64,000 nt of DNA from BOG-908 sp963848205 (GTDB taxonomy: Bacteria; Pseudomonadota; Alphaproteobacteria; Acetobacterales; Acetobacteraceae), in NCBI GenBank assembly GCA_963848205.1, contig CAWKCV010000003.1, forward strand, positions 1,488,001-1,552,000, in the 5' to 3' direction. Both the position numbers and the translations under genes were made by a program. The stretch's first letter is position 1, and every line of letters begins with the position of its first letter. Shown here piece by piece: positions 17,066-25,091 of this stretch. The notes under the pieces were generated by a model. It had not been told where the DNA came from, did not search any database, and saw only the letters and a program-made list of their open reading frames with translations.

Positions 17066-17881
17066 TCAATTATGCGACCGGCCCGTAGCCGGCAGTTTGT
17101 GTGTGTCCTCTCCAGTGCTTCGGCCACTGAAATCCTGCAACACCACGCGCCAGCGATGGTCGAGCAAGCTCGACTTGCCGTTGTGCGTGGTCGGCGCATA
17201 CTGAACGGTGAGGCTTTGCAGCCAGGTGATCGCCGCAGCGGAGAACGGATCGGCTCCCCTGATATCGACGACATGGCAGCTCGGGTGGGTCAGGATAGCG
17301 TCCTGCCGGCAGTCGATGGTGACTTGGCCGAATTTTGCCTCCTTATCGAGGCGGGCAGCCGGATTGGTGACGTCGACCGGCATGGCGCGAAGCGGGAAGG
17401 CCCGTTCTGCGACGAAGATGGGCGAGGGCTTTGCCGGTGCGGGCACCACGACGGGCGCGGGCGCGGGCGGCTTGTTGTCCAGACCCAAGGCGCTCCCGGC
17501 GGCGTTCAGGCCAGCGTCCGCGTGCAATGCCACGCTCTGCACCGCCTGGTGCATGACCGGCTGCACCCGGCCCAGCGAATAGCCAAGGCCAAGCGAAGCA
17601 CCGATGGCCGTCACCAGCACGCCGAGACGCACGGCGGGCAGCATCCATGGCCGACGCCCCTGCCCCATGCGGCCCGGAGGACGCAATCGCCCGCCGCATT
17701 CAGGGCACACGAATGGCTCGCTGATAGGGACGCGGACCTGAACGCGCTGCATGCCGATGGAGCAGTAATCGAGATTGCCGCAACGGCCAGGCGTGGTTTC
17801 CCGGTCGATACGCCGGCGCGGCGGCTCGGATGGGCTGAGGCGCGCTTCACTCACGGGACGATATTTCTGCAGTTGGGCCAT
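17066..17881 (-). CDS. zinc-ribbon, single-TM protein with one TonB-C-like domain
   Basis: 271 aa, same architecture as the neighbour at 15522-16934: zinc ribbon with identical C-x5-C-x18-C-x2-C spacing (CGNLDYC, then CPECGGRLRPP), transmembrane helix (LGVLVTAIGASLGLGYSLG), Pro/Ala-rich linker, and one C-terminal region that resembles a diverged TonB C-domain (VTIDCRQDAILTHPSCHVV, FSAAAITWLQSLTVQY). The two genes run in the same direction with 131 nt between them and look like a duplication. The ATG at 17881 lacks a good ribosome binding site; an in-frame extension upstream is possible. Confidence 0.65.
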   Translation of the reverse strand: MAQLQKYRPVSEARLSPSEPPRRRIDRETTPGRCGNLDYCSIGMQRVQVRVPISEPFVCPECGGRLRPPGRMGQGRRPWMLPAVRLGVLVTAIGASLGLGYSLGRVQPVMHQAVQSVALHADAGLNAAGSALGLDNKPPAPAPVVVPAPAKPSPIFVAERAFPLRAMPVDVTNPAARLDKEAKFGQVTIDCRQDAILTHPSCHVVDIRGADPFSAAAITWLQSLTVQYAPTTHNGKSSLLDHRWRVVLQDFSGRSTGEDTHKLPATGRSHN

Positions 17882-18013
17882 GCATGCCAGTTTATTCCGC
17901 AACTGGGCCGTTTGCACACGCACCCTGGATTGAAAATTGCACCTCTGGCTCGCTCTGGCAATTCGCCAAATACGCGAAAGCCTGGTTGGGGTAATAAACC
18001 AGAAAGAAGCGGC

Positions 18014-18042
18014 TTGCGCGCCACAATCGCGGCGGCTACAAC
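18014..18042 (+). promoter_or_regulatory. candidate sigma-70 promoter for rpmI-rplT
   Basis: TTGCGC (18014-18019) and TACAAC (18037-18042) are separated by 17 nt, about 110 nt before rpmI. A GC hairpin CCGGGC/GCCCGG follows in the leader. Inferred from sequence only; nothing else is seen in 17882-18153. Confidence 0.4.
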
Positions 18043-18153
18043 CCCGCCCCTGATCGCGCGTCCGGGCCTGTATGGGCATGCCCGGCCGCGAACGCTCGTG
18101 CTGCCGCCACTCCGGCGATCTTCGGCGCGAGGCCTGCCTGTAGGAGGTATGAA

Positions 18154-18357
18154 ATGCCCAAGATGAAGACGAAGTCTTCTGTGAAGAAGCGCTTCAAGAT
18201 CACTGCGACCGGCAAGGTGCTGGCCGGCCCTGGCAAGAAGCGGCACAATCTGTCCGCGCGCTCGCAGAAGGCGATCCGCACCAACCGCGGCAGCCAGACG
18301 CTGACCCATGCAGACGGGCTGACCGTCAAGCAATGGGCTCCCTACGGTCTCGGCTGA
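18154..18357 (+). CDS. rpmI: 50S ribosomal protein L35
   Basis: 67-aa basic L35 of the large ribosomal subunit, starting MPKMKTKSSVKKRFKIT and containing KRHNLSARS, of usual length. TAGGAGGT lies 5 nt before the ATG, an excellent ribosome binding site. It is co-transcribed with rplT 15 nt downstream. The usual upstream partner infC is absent; the region upstream is a divergently oriented TonB-like gene. Confidence 0.97.
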   Translation: MPKMKTKSSVKKRFKITATGKVLAGPGKKRHNLSARSQKAIRTNRGSQTLTHADGLTVKQWAPYGLG

Positions 18358-18372
18358 GCGGGAGAGATTTAG

Positions 18373-18756
18373 ATGGCACGCGTCAAACGGGGCGTTACCA
18401 CCCACGCCCGGCACAAGAAGGTCATCAAGGCCAGCAAAGGCTTCTTTGGCAGGTCTTCGACCAATTATCGCATCGCGCTCGAGCGGCTTGAGAAGTCGCT
18501 GCAATATGCCTACCGCGACCGCAGGGTTAAGAAGCGCGAGTTTCGTGCGCTTTGGATCCAGCGGATCAACGCGGCGGTGCGTGAGCATGGAATAACCTAC
18601 AGCCGCTTCATCCATGGGTTGAACCAGACCGGGATCGAGATGGATCGTAAGGTTCTGGCAGCGATCGCGTTCGACGATCCTGGCGCATTCGCCGAGATCG
18701 TGAAGGCGGTGCAGGCGACGATGGCGGCTTCTGCCGAGCCGGCGGCGGCGGAGTAA
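18373..18756 (+). CDS. rplT: 50S ribosomal protein L20
   Basis: 127-aa L20, assembly-initiating protein of the 50S subunit: MARVKRGVTTHARHKKVIK, GFFGRSSTNYRIA, YRDRRVKKREFRALWIQRINAA. The C-terminus has an Ala-rich extension (AAVQATMAASAEPAAAE-like). It forms an operon with rpmI. A head-to-head pair of hairpin elements lies immediately after the stop codon. Confidence 0.97.
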   Translation: MARVKRGVTTHARHKKVIKASKGFFGRSSTNYRIALERLEKSLQYAYRDRRVKKREFRALWIQRINAAVREHGITYSRFIHGLNQTGIEMDRKVLAAIAFDDPGAFAEIVKAVQATMAASAEPAAAE

Positions 18757-18760
18757 GAAG

Positions 18761-18796
18761 GCCTTCTTTTCTGAAAAAAAGAGGCAAAAGACTTTT
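18761..18796 (-). repeat. dispersed hairpin element, copy 9
   Basis: CCTTCTTTTCTG / AAAAAAAGAGG with one imperfect clamp pair, then CAAAAGACTTTT. It begins 4 nt after the rplT stop and is mirrored by copy 10. Confidence 0.8.
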
Positions 18797-18837
18797 CTCC
18801 GCGTCGCGAGCCCGCGATAGCGGAGAGAAAGTTTTTT
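18792..18837 (+). terminator. intrinsic terminator of rpmI-rplT
   Basis: CTTTTCTCCGC (18792-18802) pairs with GCGGAGAGAAAG (18820-18831, one bulge), with CGCG/CGCG inside the loop. The T6 run of hairpin copy 10 follows immediately. This is a good stem plus T-tract for plus-strand transcripts. Confidence 0.65.
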
Positions 18838-18861
18838 GGTCCTTTTTTTCATAAAAGGACT
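18828..18861 (+). repeat. dispersed hairpin element, copy 10
   Basis: AAAGTTTTTTGG flank and GTCCTTTTTT / AAAAGGAC arms. It lies just upstream of pheS. Confidence 0.85.
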
Positions 18862-18881
18862 GCTTGCCTTACCCTTTCGGT

Positions 18882-19952
18882 ATGCACGACCTAGAAGCCC
18901 TCCGCCAACAAACCCTGGACGCCCTGGCCCAAGCGCCCGACCTACGCGCCTGGGACGCACTCCGCGTGGGCACTCTCGGCAAATCCGGCGCATTGACCAA
19001 TCTCCTCAAGGAACTGGGCAAGACGCCGCCGGAGCAGCGCCGCGAGCGTGGCGCCGCGTTGAACCGGCTTAAGGACGAGCTGTCGGCCGCGATCGAGGCG
19101 CGCCGTGCGGTGCTCGACGAAGCCGCACTCGAAGCCCGCCTGGTCGCCGAGCGGATCGACATCACGCTTCCGCCGCGTCCCGAACCGCAGGGCAGCATTC
19201 ACCCGATCAGCCGCACGCTGGAGGAGATGTATGCGATCTTCGGCGCGATGGGGTTCAGCGTTGCCGAGGGTCCGGATATCGAGTCCGACTGGCACAACTT
19301 TTCGGCGCTCAACATCCCCGGCCACCATCCTGCACGCGACGACCACGACACGTTCTATCTGCCGGGGGATGCCGGCGGCGCCCCCCGCGTGTTGCGTACC
19401 CACACGAGCCCGGTGCAGGTGCGCACCATGCTGGAGCAGCCGCCGCCGATCCGGGTGATCGTGCCGGGCCGCACCTATCGCGCCGACCACGATGCCACCC
19501 ATTCGCCGATGTTCCATCAATGCGAAGGCCTGGTGATCGACCGCGACATCACGCTGGCGCACCTCAAGGGCTGCCTGACCGACTTCCTGCGCGCGTTCTT
19601 TGGTATGCCCAGCCTGCCGGTCCGCTTTCGCGCCAGCTACTTCCCGTTTACCGAGCCGAGCATGGAAGTCGATATCGGCTGGCGCCGTGCGACGGGCGAG
19701 ATCGGCGCGGGCACCGACTGGCTGGAGATACTCGGCAGCGGCATGGTGCATCCCCGCGTGCTGGCCAATTGCGGCATCGACCCGCGCGAGTGGCAGGGCT
19801 TTGCGTTCGGCATGGGCGTGGAGCGGGTGACGATGCTCAAGCACGGCATGGCCGACCTGCGGCCATTCTACGAGAGCGACGTGCGCTGGCTGCGTCATTT
19901 CGGCGCCTCGCCTTTCAGCCCGGCCAGCCTGCATGAGGGTCTGGCCACGTGA
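18882..19952 (+). CDS. pheS: phenylalanyl-tRNA synthetase alpha subunit
   Basis: 356-aa catalytic alpha subunit; charges tRNA-Phe as an alpha2beta2 tetramer with PheT. An N-terminal coiled-coil (~1-90) precedes the class II core: motif 1 around HPISRTLEEMYAIFGAMGF, motif 2 RTYRADHDATHSPMFHQ, motif 3 GFAFGMGVERVTMLK. The ATG 18882 start gives MHDLEALRQQ, but its ribosome binding site is weak, and a hairpin element occupies the leader. It overlaps pheT by 4 nt (GTGA). Confidence 0.96.
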   Translation: MHDLEALRQQTLDALAQAPDLRAWDALRVGTLGKSGALTNLLKELGKTPPEQRRERGAALNRLKDELSAAIEARRAVLDEAALEARLVAERIDITLPPRPEPQGSIHPISRTLEEMYAIFGAMGFSVAEGPDIESDWHNFSALNIPGHHPARDDHDTFYLPGDAGGAPRVLRTHTSPVQVRTMLEQPPPIRVIVPGRTYRADHDATHSPMFHQCEGLVIDRDITLAHLKGCLTDFLRAFFGMPSLPVRFRASYFPFTEPSMEVDIGWRRATGEIGAGTDWLEILGSGMVHPRVLANCGIDPREWQGFAFGMGVERVTMLKHGMADLRPFYESDVRWLRHFGASPFSPASLHEGLAT

Positions 19953-22408
19953 AGTTCACGCTGTCCTGGCTGCGCGACCATCTGGAGACGGATGCCGATC
20001 TGGAGCGGATCACCACGACGCTGTCCGCAATCGGGCTGGAGGTGGAGGGCGTGCACGACCGTTCGGCCGCGCTGGCCCCGTTCCGCACCGCGCGGATCAT
20101 CGAAGCGGTGCAGCACCCCAACGCCGACCGGCTGCGCGCGTGCACGGTCGATACCGGTGACGGCGCCCCGGTCAGCGTCGTATGCGGCGCGCCCAATGCG
20201 CGCACCGGGCTGCACGTGGTGTTCGCGCCGCCGGGCGCGTTCATTCCGGGTAGCGGCATTACGCTGAAGGTGGGCGAGATACGCGGTGTCACCTCGGCTG
20301 GCATGCTGGTCAGCACGCGCGAGATGGGTCTGGGCGAAGACCATGAGGGGATCGTCGAGCTGCCGGAGGCCACGCCGGTCGGGTTAGGCTATGCGGCCTG
20401 GGCAGGGCTGGACGATCCGGTGATCGAGATCGGGGTCACGCCCAACCGTGGCGACGCGCTGGCGATCCGCGGCATCGCGCGCGATCTGGCGGCGGCCGGG
20501 CTTGGCTCATTGAAACCCTGGTCGGCGCAGGCCGTGCCGGCCGCCTTCGAGACGACGCTTGGCTGGCAGATCGAGTGGCCGGAGGCTTGCCCTTGGGTGC
20601 TGGGCCGCAGCCTGCGCGGTGTGCGGAACGGGCCCAGCCCGGATTGGCTGCAACGCCGCCTGCTGGCGCTCGGACTCCGCCCGATCAGCGCGCTGGTCGA
20701 TGTGACAAATTTCTTCACCTACGACCTTGGCCGTCCGCTGCATGTGTTCGACGCCGACCGGCTGGCTGGCGGCAAGCTCACGCTGCGGCGCGGCGCGGGC
20801 GAGACGTTCCGTGCTCTGAACGGGCGAGACATCACCGTGCATCCCGACGATTTGGTGATTGCCGACGCGGCGGGCGTGGTTTCGCTGGCCGGCATCGTCG
20901 GCGGCGAGGCAAGCGGGTCCCAGCCCGACACGCAACACGTCTTTCTGGAATGCGCGCTGTTCGATCCCGTGACGATCGCGCGGGCCGGGCGCCGCCATCA
21001 GATCAATACGGACGCGCGTGCGCGGTTCGAACGCGGTGTCGACCCGTCGCTGCTGCCCGCCGCGATGGAGGCAGCCACTTCCATGATCCTGGCGCTGTGC
21101 GGCGGCGAGGCGGGCAGCGTGGTCTCGGCCGGCGCGGAGCCTGCGTGGCAGCGCCAGGCCAGCCTGCGGTTCGAGCGGCTCATGGGCTTGGGCGGCGCGG
21201 AGGTGACTCAGGAAGAGGCTACTGCGATCCTGGCCGAGCTCGGCTTCACCGCCGTTCCGCGCGACAGCAACAGCCGTATCACCGTGCAGGTGCCGGCCTG
21301 GCGGAACGACATCGCCGGCGCGCCTGGCCTGGAGCAGCCGGCCACGCTCGACCGCGATCGCGCCGACAAGGCCGCCGAGGGTGCGGCCGAGATCGAGCCG
21401 GAATGCGACCTGATCGAGGAAGTGCTGCGAATCCGCGGGCTCGACCGGATTGCCGCACTTTCGCTGCCGGGCTCGTCCATCGTGCCGCCGCCTTCCTTGT
21501 CGTCGCGCCAGGCGCGTACGTCATTGGCCAGGCGCCTGCTGGCCGCACGCGGGCTGGCGGAGTGTGTCACCTACAGCTTCATGGCGCGGGAGGCGGCGGC
21601 CCGCTTCGGCGAGGCGCCGGCGAGCCTCACCCTGAACAACCCGATCGCGGCCGATCTCGACCAGATGCGGCCTACGCCGTTGGCGACGTTGGCCGATGCT
21701 GCGGCCCGCAACGCGGCACGCGGCGCTGCGGCGGCGGGGCTGTTCGAAATCGGTCCGGGCTACCTGGCGGACGGGCAGATGCTGATGGCGGCTGGGCTGC
21801 GCATGGGCAAGCCGCCGCGGCATTGGCAGTCGGGCGAAGTGTATGAGGGCGCGTTGCAGGCCAAGGCAGATGCGTGGGCCTTGCTCGCGGCGCTTCGTGT
21901 GCCGATGGACGGGGTGAGTGCGACGGCGGATGCGCCCGGCCACTACCATCCAGGCCAGTCCGGCACACTCAGGCAGGGACCACGTCAGGTGCTGGGCTAT
22001 TTCGGCACGCTGCACCCTCGCCTGTGCGGCATTCTGGGATTGCCGGCGCCACTCGCGTGCTTCGAACTGTTCCTCGACCGCGTGCCCGACCCGAAAATCC
22101 GCCGCCGGCCGGCGCTGACGTTATCGCCTTTTCAGGCGGTGTCGCGCGATTTTGCCTTCGTCGTTCCGCACGCGGTGCCGGCGGAGACCGTCCTGCGCGC
22201 GGCCAGGGGCGCGGACCGCAGTCTGGTGTCGCGTGTCAGTCTTTTCGATGTGTTCGATGGACAAACAGTAGAAGCTGGGCATAAATCACTGGGCGTGGAG
22301 GTTGTATTCCAGCCTTTGGAACGCACCTTTAACGATCAAGACCTCGAAGCGCTTTCCGCGAAGGTTGTATCGGCGGTGGAAAAAGCGTCCGGAGCCCAAC
22401 TGCGATAG
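19949..22408 (+). CDS. pheT: phenylalanyl-tRNA synthetase beta subunit
   Basis: 819-aa beta subunit. Order of domains: N-terminal, EMAP-type tRNA-binding (~40-150), B3/4 editing (~210-370, DVTNFFTYDLGRPLHVFDAD), B5, catalytic-like core, and C-terminal anticodon-binding FDX-ACB (FQAVSRDFAFVVP, SLGVEVVFQP). Within the B5 region, about 30 extra residues rich in A/E/D sit between WRNDIAG and CDLIEEVLRIRGLDRI, where most bacteria have a few residues. The GTG start overlaps the pheS stop. Confidence 0.96.
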   Translation: MKFTLSWLRDHLETDADLERITTTLSAIGLEVEGVHDRSAALAPFRTARIIEAVQHPNADRLRACTVDTGDGAPVSVVCGAPNARTGLHVVFAPPGAFIPGSGITLKVGEIRGVTSAGMLVSTREMGLGEDHEGIVELPEATPVGLGYAAWAGLDDPVIEIGVTPNRGDALAIRGIARDLAAAGLGSLKPWSAQAVPAAFETTLGWQIEWPEACPWVLGRSLRGVRNGPSPDWLQRRLLALGLRPISALVDVTNFFTYDLGRPLHVFDADRLAGGKLTLRRGAGETFRALNGRDITVHPDDLVIADAAGVVSLAGIVGGEASGSQPDTQHVFLECALFDPVTIARAGRRHQINTDARARFERGVDPSLLPAAMEAATSMILALCGGEAGSVVSAGAEPAWQRQASLRFERLMGLGGAEVTQEEATAILAELGFTAVPRDSNSRITVQVPAWRNDIAGAPGLEQPATLDRDRADKAAEGAAEIEPECDLIEEVLRIRGLDRIAALSLPGSSIVPPPSLSSRQARTSLARRLLAARGLAECVTYSFMAREAAARFGEAPASLTLNNPIAADLDQMRPTPLATLADAAARNAARGAAAAGLFEIGPGYLADGQMLMAAGLRMGKPPRHWQSGEVYEGALQAKADAWALLAALRVPMDGVSATADAPGHYHPGQSGTLRQGPRQVLGYFGTLHPRLCGILGLPAPLACFELFLDRVPDPKIRRRPALTLSPFQAVSRDFAFVVPHAVPAETVLRAARGADRSLVSRVSLFDVFDGQTVEAGHKSLGVEVVFQPLERTFNDQDLEALSAKVVSAVEKASGAQLR

Positions 22409-22419
22409 GAGCCATGCCG

Positions 22420-23097
22420 ATGAATTCTCGGCCTTCCATGCCGGAATGGGGCGCGGCTCAACCCGAGAGCGAAGGCAACGTGTTTGCCCAGTTGGTGCGG
22501 GGCGCGGGTGTCGACATGAACAACGCACTTACCGCCATACTGGGCAACCTGGCGCTGGCCGAACGACACGCTGCCGGCAATCAGAAACTGATCAAGCTGC
22601 TGGACAACATTCGCGCGGCGACGGAACGCGGCAATGCCGTCAGCCGTCAGCTGCTGGCTCTGGCGCCAGGAGGCGCTGCTTCCGCGATGATCCCCACGAA
22701 TGGCATGACTCTCGACGAGGACCCCGACCCGGCTTCAGGCCGCATCCTGGTGGTGGAAGACGACCCACATGTGGCCGAGGTGGCGGTGGCCGTGCTCGAG
22801 GACATGGGCCATGAGGTCGAATTGCGGGGTGACGCGCCCTCGGCACTAGCTTTGCTGGAAGGCGGCGCCGCGTTCGACCTGGTGTTCTCCGACATCGTCA
22901 TGCCCGGCGGCATGAGCGGCATCGAACTCGCAGAACGCATCGTCGTTTCGTTTCCGCGCCTGCCGGTGCTGCTGGCGACCGGCTACAGCACCGCGGCCCT
23001 GGCACCTGGGGCCATGCGCTTCCCGGTGCTCGCCAAGCCTTACAGCGTAAAGGAACTGGCGCGGCGGGTGACGCAGATGCTGCCGGTCGCAGGCTGA
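22420..23097 (+). CDS. degenerate HisKA-like domain fused to a receiver domain
   Basis: 225 aa. Residues ~20-80 resemble the dimerisation helix region of hybrid histidine kinases (ALTAILGNLALAER, RAATERGNAVSRQLLALA), but the phosphoacceptor His expected before D(M/F)NN is Val (GAGVDMNNALT) and there is no ATP-binding domain. A complete receiver domain follows: ILVVEDDPH acidic pocket, phosphoacceptor Asp in DLVFSDIVMPGGMSG, ATGYS, and Lys in LAKPYS. It could receive phosphate or sense a partner but cannot autophosphorylate by the usual route. AGGAG overlapping the pheT stop favours ATG 22420 over ATG 22414. Confidence 0.8.
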   Translation: MNSRPSMPEWGAAQPESEGNVFAQLVRGAGVDMNNALTAILGNLALAERHAAGNQKLIKLLDNIRAATERGNAVSRQLLALAPGGAASAMIPTNGMTLDEDPDPASGRILVVEDDPHVAEVAVAVLEDMGHEVELRGDAPSALALLEGGAAFDLVFSDIVMPGGMSGIELAERIVVSFPRLPVLLATGYSTAALAPGAMRFPVLAKPYSVKELARRVTQMLPVAG

Positions 23098-23199
23098 TTC
23101 CCGTGCAGACGGGAAAGCCGACATAGAAAATGTGCGTTCCTGTTTTTGATGAACGGATCGCTTCCTTCTCAACCCTGCCCTCCGCGCGTATCTAGGCGC

Positions 23200-25005
23200 A
23201 TGACCGACACCCCGCTGCACCTGATCCGCAACTTCTCCATCATCGCGCATATCGACCACGGCAAATCCACGCTCGCCGACCGGCTGATCCAGGCGTGCGG
23301 CGGGCTGACCGACCGTGAGATGACCGCGCAGGTGCTCGACAACATGGAGTTGGAGAAGGAGCGCGGCATCACCATCAAGGCGCAGACGGTGCGCCTGGCC
23401 TACAAGGCGCATGACGGGCTGACGTACCAGCTCAACCTGATGGACACGCCAGGCCATGTGGACTTCGCCTACGAGGTGAGCCGTAGCCTGGCCGCCTGCG
23501 AAGGCAGCCTGCTGGTGGTGGACGCGAGCCAGGGTGTGGAAGCGCAAACTCTGGCCAACGTGTATCAGGCGATCGACGCGCACCATGAGATCGTGCCCGT
23601 GCTCAACAAGATCGATCTGCCGGCGGCCGAGCCGGAGCGCGTGCGCCAGCAGATCGAGGACGTAATCGGCCTGGACGCCTCCGACGCGGTGATGATCAGC
23701 GCCAAGACCGGGCTGAACATCGAGGGCGTGCTGGAGGCGCTGGTCACCCGCCTGCCGCCGCCGGTGGGCGACGCAAACCTGCCGCTGACGGCGCTGCTGG
23801 TCGATAGCTGGTACGACCAGTATCTGGGCGTCGTCATTCTGGTGCGCATCAGGAACGGCCGGATGAAGCGCGGCCAGAAAATCCGCATGATGGCGAACGG
23901 CCATGCCTATGTGGTGGAGCAATGCGGCGTGTTTACGCCGAAGATGGTGCCGACCGACGATCTGGGCCCGGGCGAGATGGGCTATTTCACCGCCGCTATG
24001 AAGACGGTGGCCGATTGCAACGTGGGTGACACGATCACGGACGATCGCCAGCCAGCAACCGAGCCGCTGCCTGGCTTCAAGCCGTCCATTCCGGTCGTCT
24101 GGTGCGGCTTGTATCCTGTCGATGCAGACGATTTCGAGAAATTGCGTGAGTCGCTAGGCAAGCTTCGCCTGAACGACGCGAGTTTTCATTATGAGGCGGA
24201 GACATCGGCGGCTCTCGGGTTCGGCTATCGCTGCGGGTTTCTGGGATTGCTGCATCTGGAAATCATCCAGGAGCGGCTCTCGCGCGAGTTCGATCTCGAC
24301 CTGATCGCGACAGCACCTTCCGTCGTGTACAAGCTCCACAAGAACTCCGGCGAGGTGATGGATCTGCATAATCCTGCCGACATGCCGGACCCGACATACA
24401 TCAAGAACATCGAGGAGCCGTGGATACGCGCCACGATCATGGTGCCGGACGACTATCTCGGCAACATTCTCACCCTCTGCAACGAACGGCGCGGCCGGCA
24501 AGTCGATCTCACCTATGTCGGCAATCGCGCCATGGCGGTGTATCAGTTGCCGCTCAATGAAGTGGTGTTCGACTTCTACGATCGTTTGAAGAGCATCTCG
24601 CGTGGTTATGCGAGTTTCGATTATGCGATGGACACCTACGAGGAGAGCGACCTCGTGCGCATTTCCATTCTCGTCAATAACGATCCCGTCGATGCGCTCA
24701 GCTTCATCGCGCACCGCTCGGTGGCCGAGCAGCGCGGCCGCTCGATCTGCGCCAAGCTGAAAGAGCTGATCCCGCGCCAGCTCTTCAAGATTGCCATTCA
24801 GGCCAGCATCGGCAGCCGCATCATCGCGCGCGAGACGCTGGGCGCGTTGAGCAAGGACGTGACGGCCAAGTGCTATGGCGGCGATATCAGCCGCAAGCGC
24901 AAGCTGCTCGACAAGCAGAAAGAGGGCAAGAAGCGGATGCGCCAGTTCGGGAAGGTGGAGATACCGCAGAGTGCGTTTTTGGCGGCTTTGAAGATGGACG
25001 CATAG
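23200..25005 (+). CDS. lepA: elongation factor 4 (LepA)
   Basis: 601-aa ribosome-associated GTPase EF4: G1 AHIDHGKSTLADRL, GITIKAQ switch, DTPGHVDFAYEV, NKIDLPAAEP, SAKTG. The LepA-specific C-terminal part has the YGGDISRKRKLLDKQKEGKKRMR block. The start is MTDTPLHLIRNFSIIAHID (ATG 23200); an in-frame ATG at 23146 is less likely. 102 nt separate it from the receiver gene. It ends the pheS-pheT-RR-lepA gene string, followed by a hairpin element. Confidence 0.97.
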   Translation: MTDTPLHLIRNFSIIAHIDHGKSTLADRLIQACGGLTDREMTAQVLDNMELEKERGITIKAQTVRLAYKAHDGLTYQLNLMDTPGHVDFAYEVSRSLAACEGSLLVVDASQGVEAQTLANVYQAIDAHHEIVPVLNKIDLPAAEPERVRQQIEDVIGLDASDAVMISAKTGLNIEGVLEALVTRLPPPVGDANLPLTALLVDSWYDQYLGVVILVRIRNGRMKRGQKIRMMANGHAYVVEQCGVFTPKMVPTDDLGPGEMGYFTAAMKTVADCNVGDTITDDRQPATEPLPGFKPSIPVVWCGLYPVDADDFEKLRESLGKLRLNDASFHYEAETSAALGFGYRCGFLGLLHLEIIQERLSREFDLDLIATAPSVVYKLHKNSGEVMDLHNPADMPDPTYIKNIEEPWIRATIMVPDDYLGNILTLCNERRGRQVDLTYVGNRAMAVYQLPLNEVVFDFYDRLKSISRGYASFDYAMDTYEESDLVRISILVNNDPVDALSFIAHRSVAEQRGRSICAKLKELIPRQLFKIAIQASIGSRIIARETLGALSKDVTAKCYGGDISRKRKLLDKQKEGKKRMRQFGKVEIPQSAFLAALKMDA

Positions 25006-25016
25006 AGGAAGCAAGC

Positions 25017-25050
25017 AGTCCTTTTTTGAAACAAAGGACCAAAAACTTTT
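25017..25050 (-). repeat. dispersed hairpin element, copy 11
   Basis: GTCCTTTTTTG / CAAAGGAC arms (one interrupted pair) followed by CAAAAACTTTT. It is 12 nt after lepA. A possible truncated relative (GGAAGGCCTTCC) lies at ~25102-25115 inside the end of the next gene. Confidence 0.85.
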
Positions 25051-25091
25051 GCTCTCTGACGTGTGCCGATCCCGGAGGTCGCGACTGCGGG

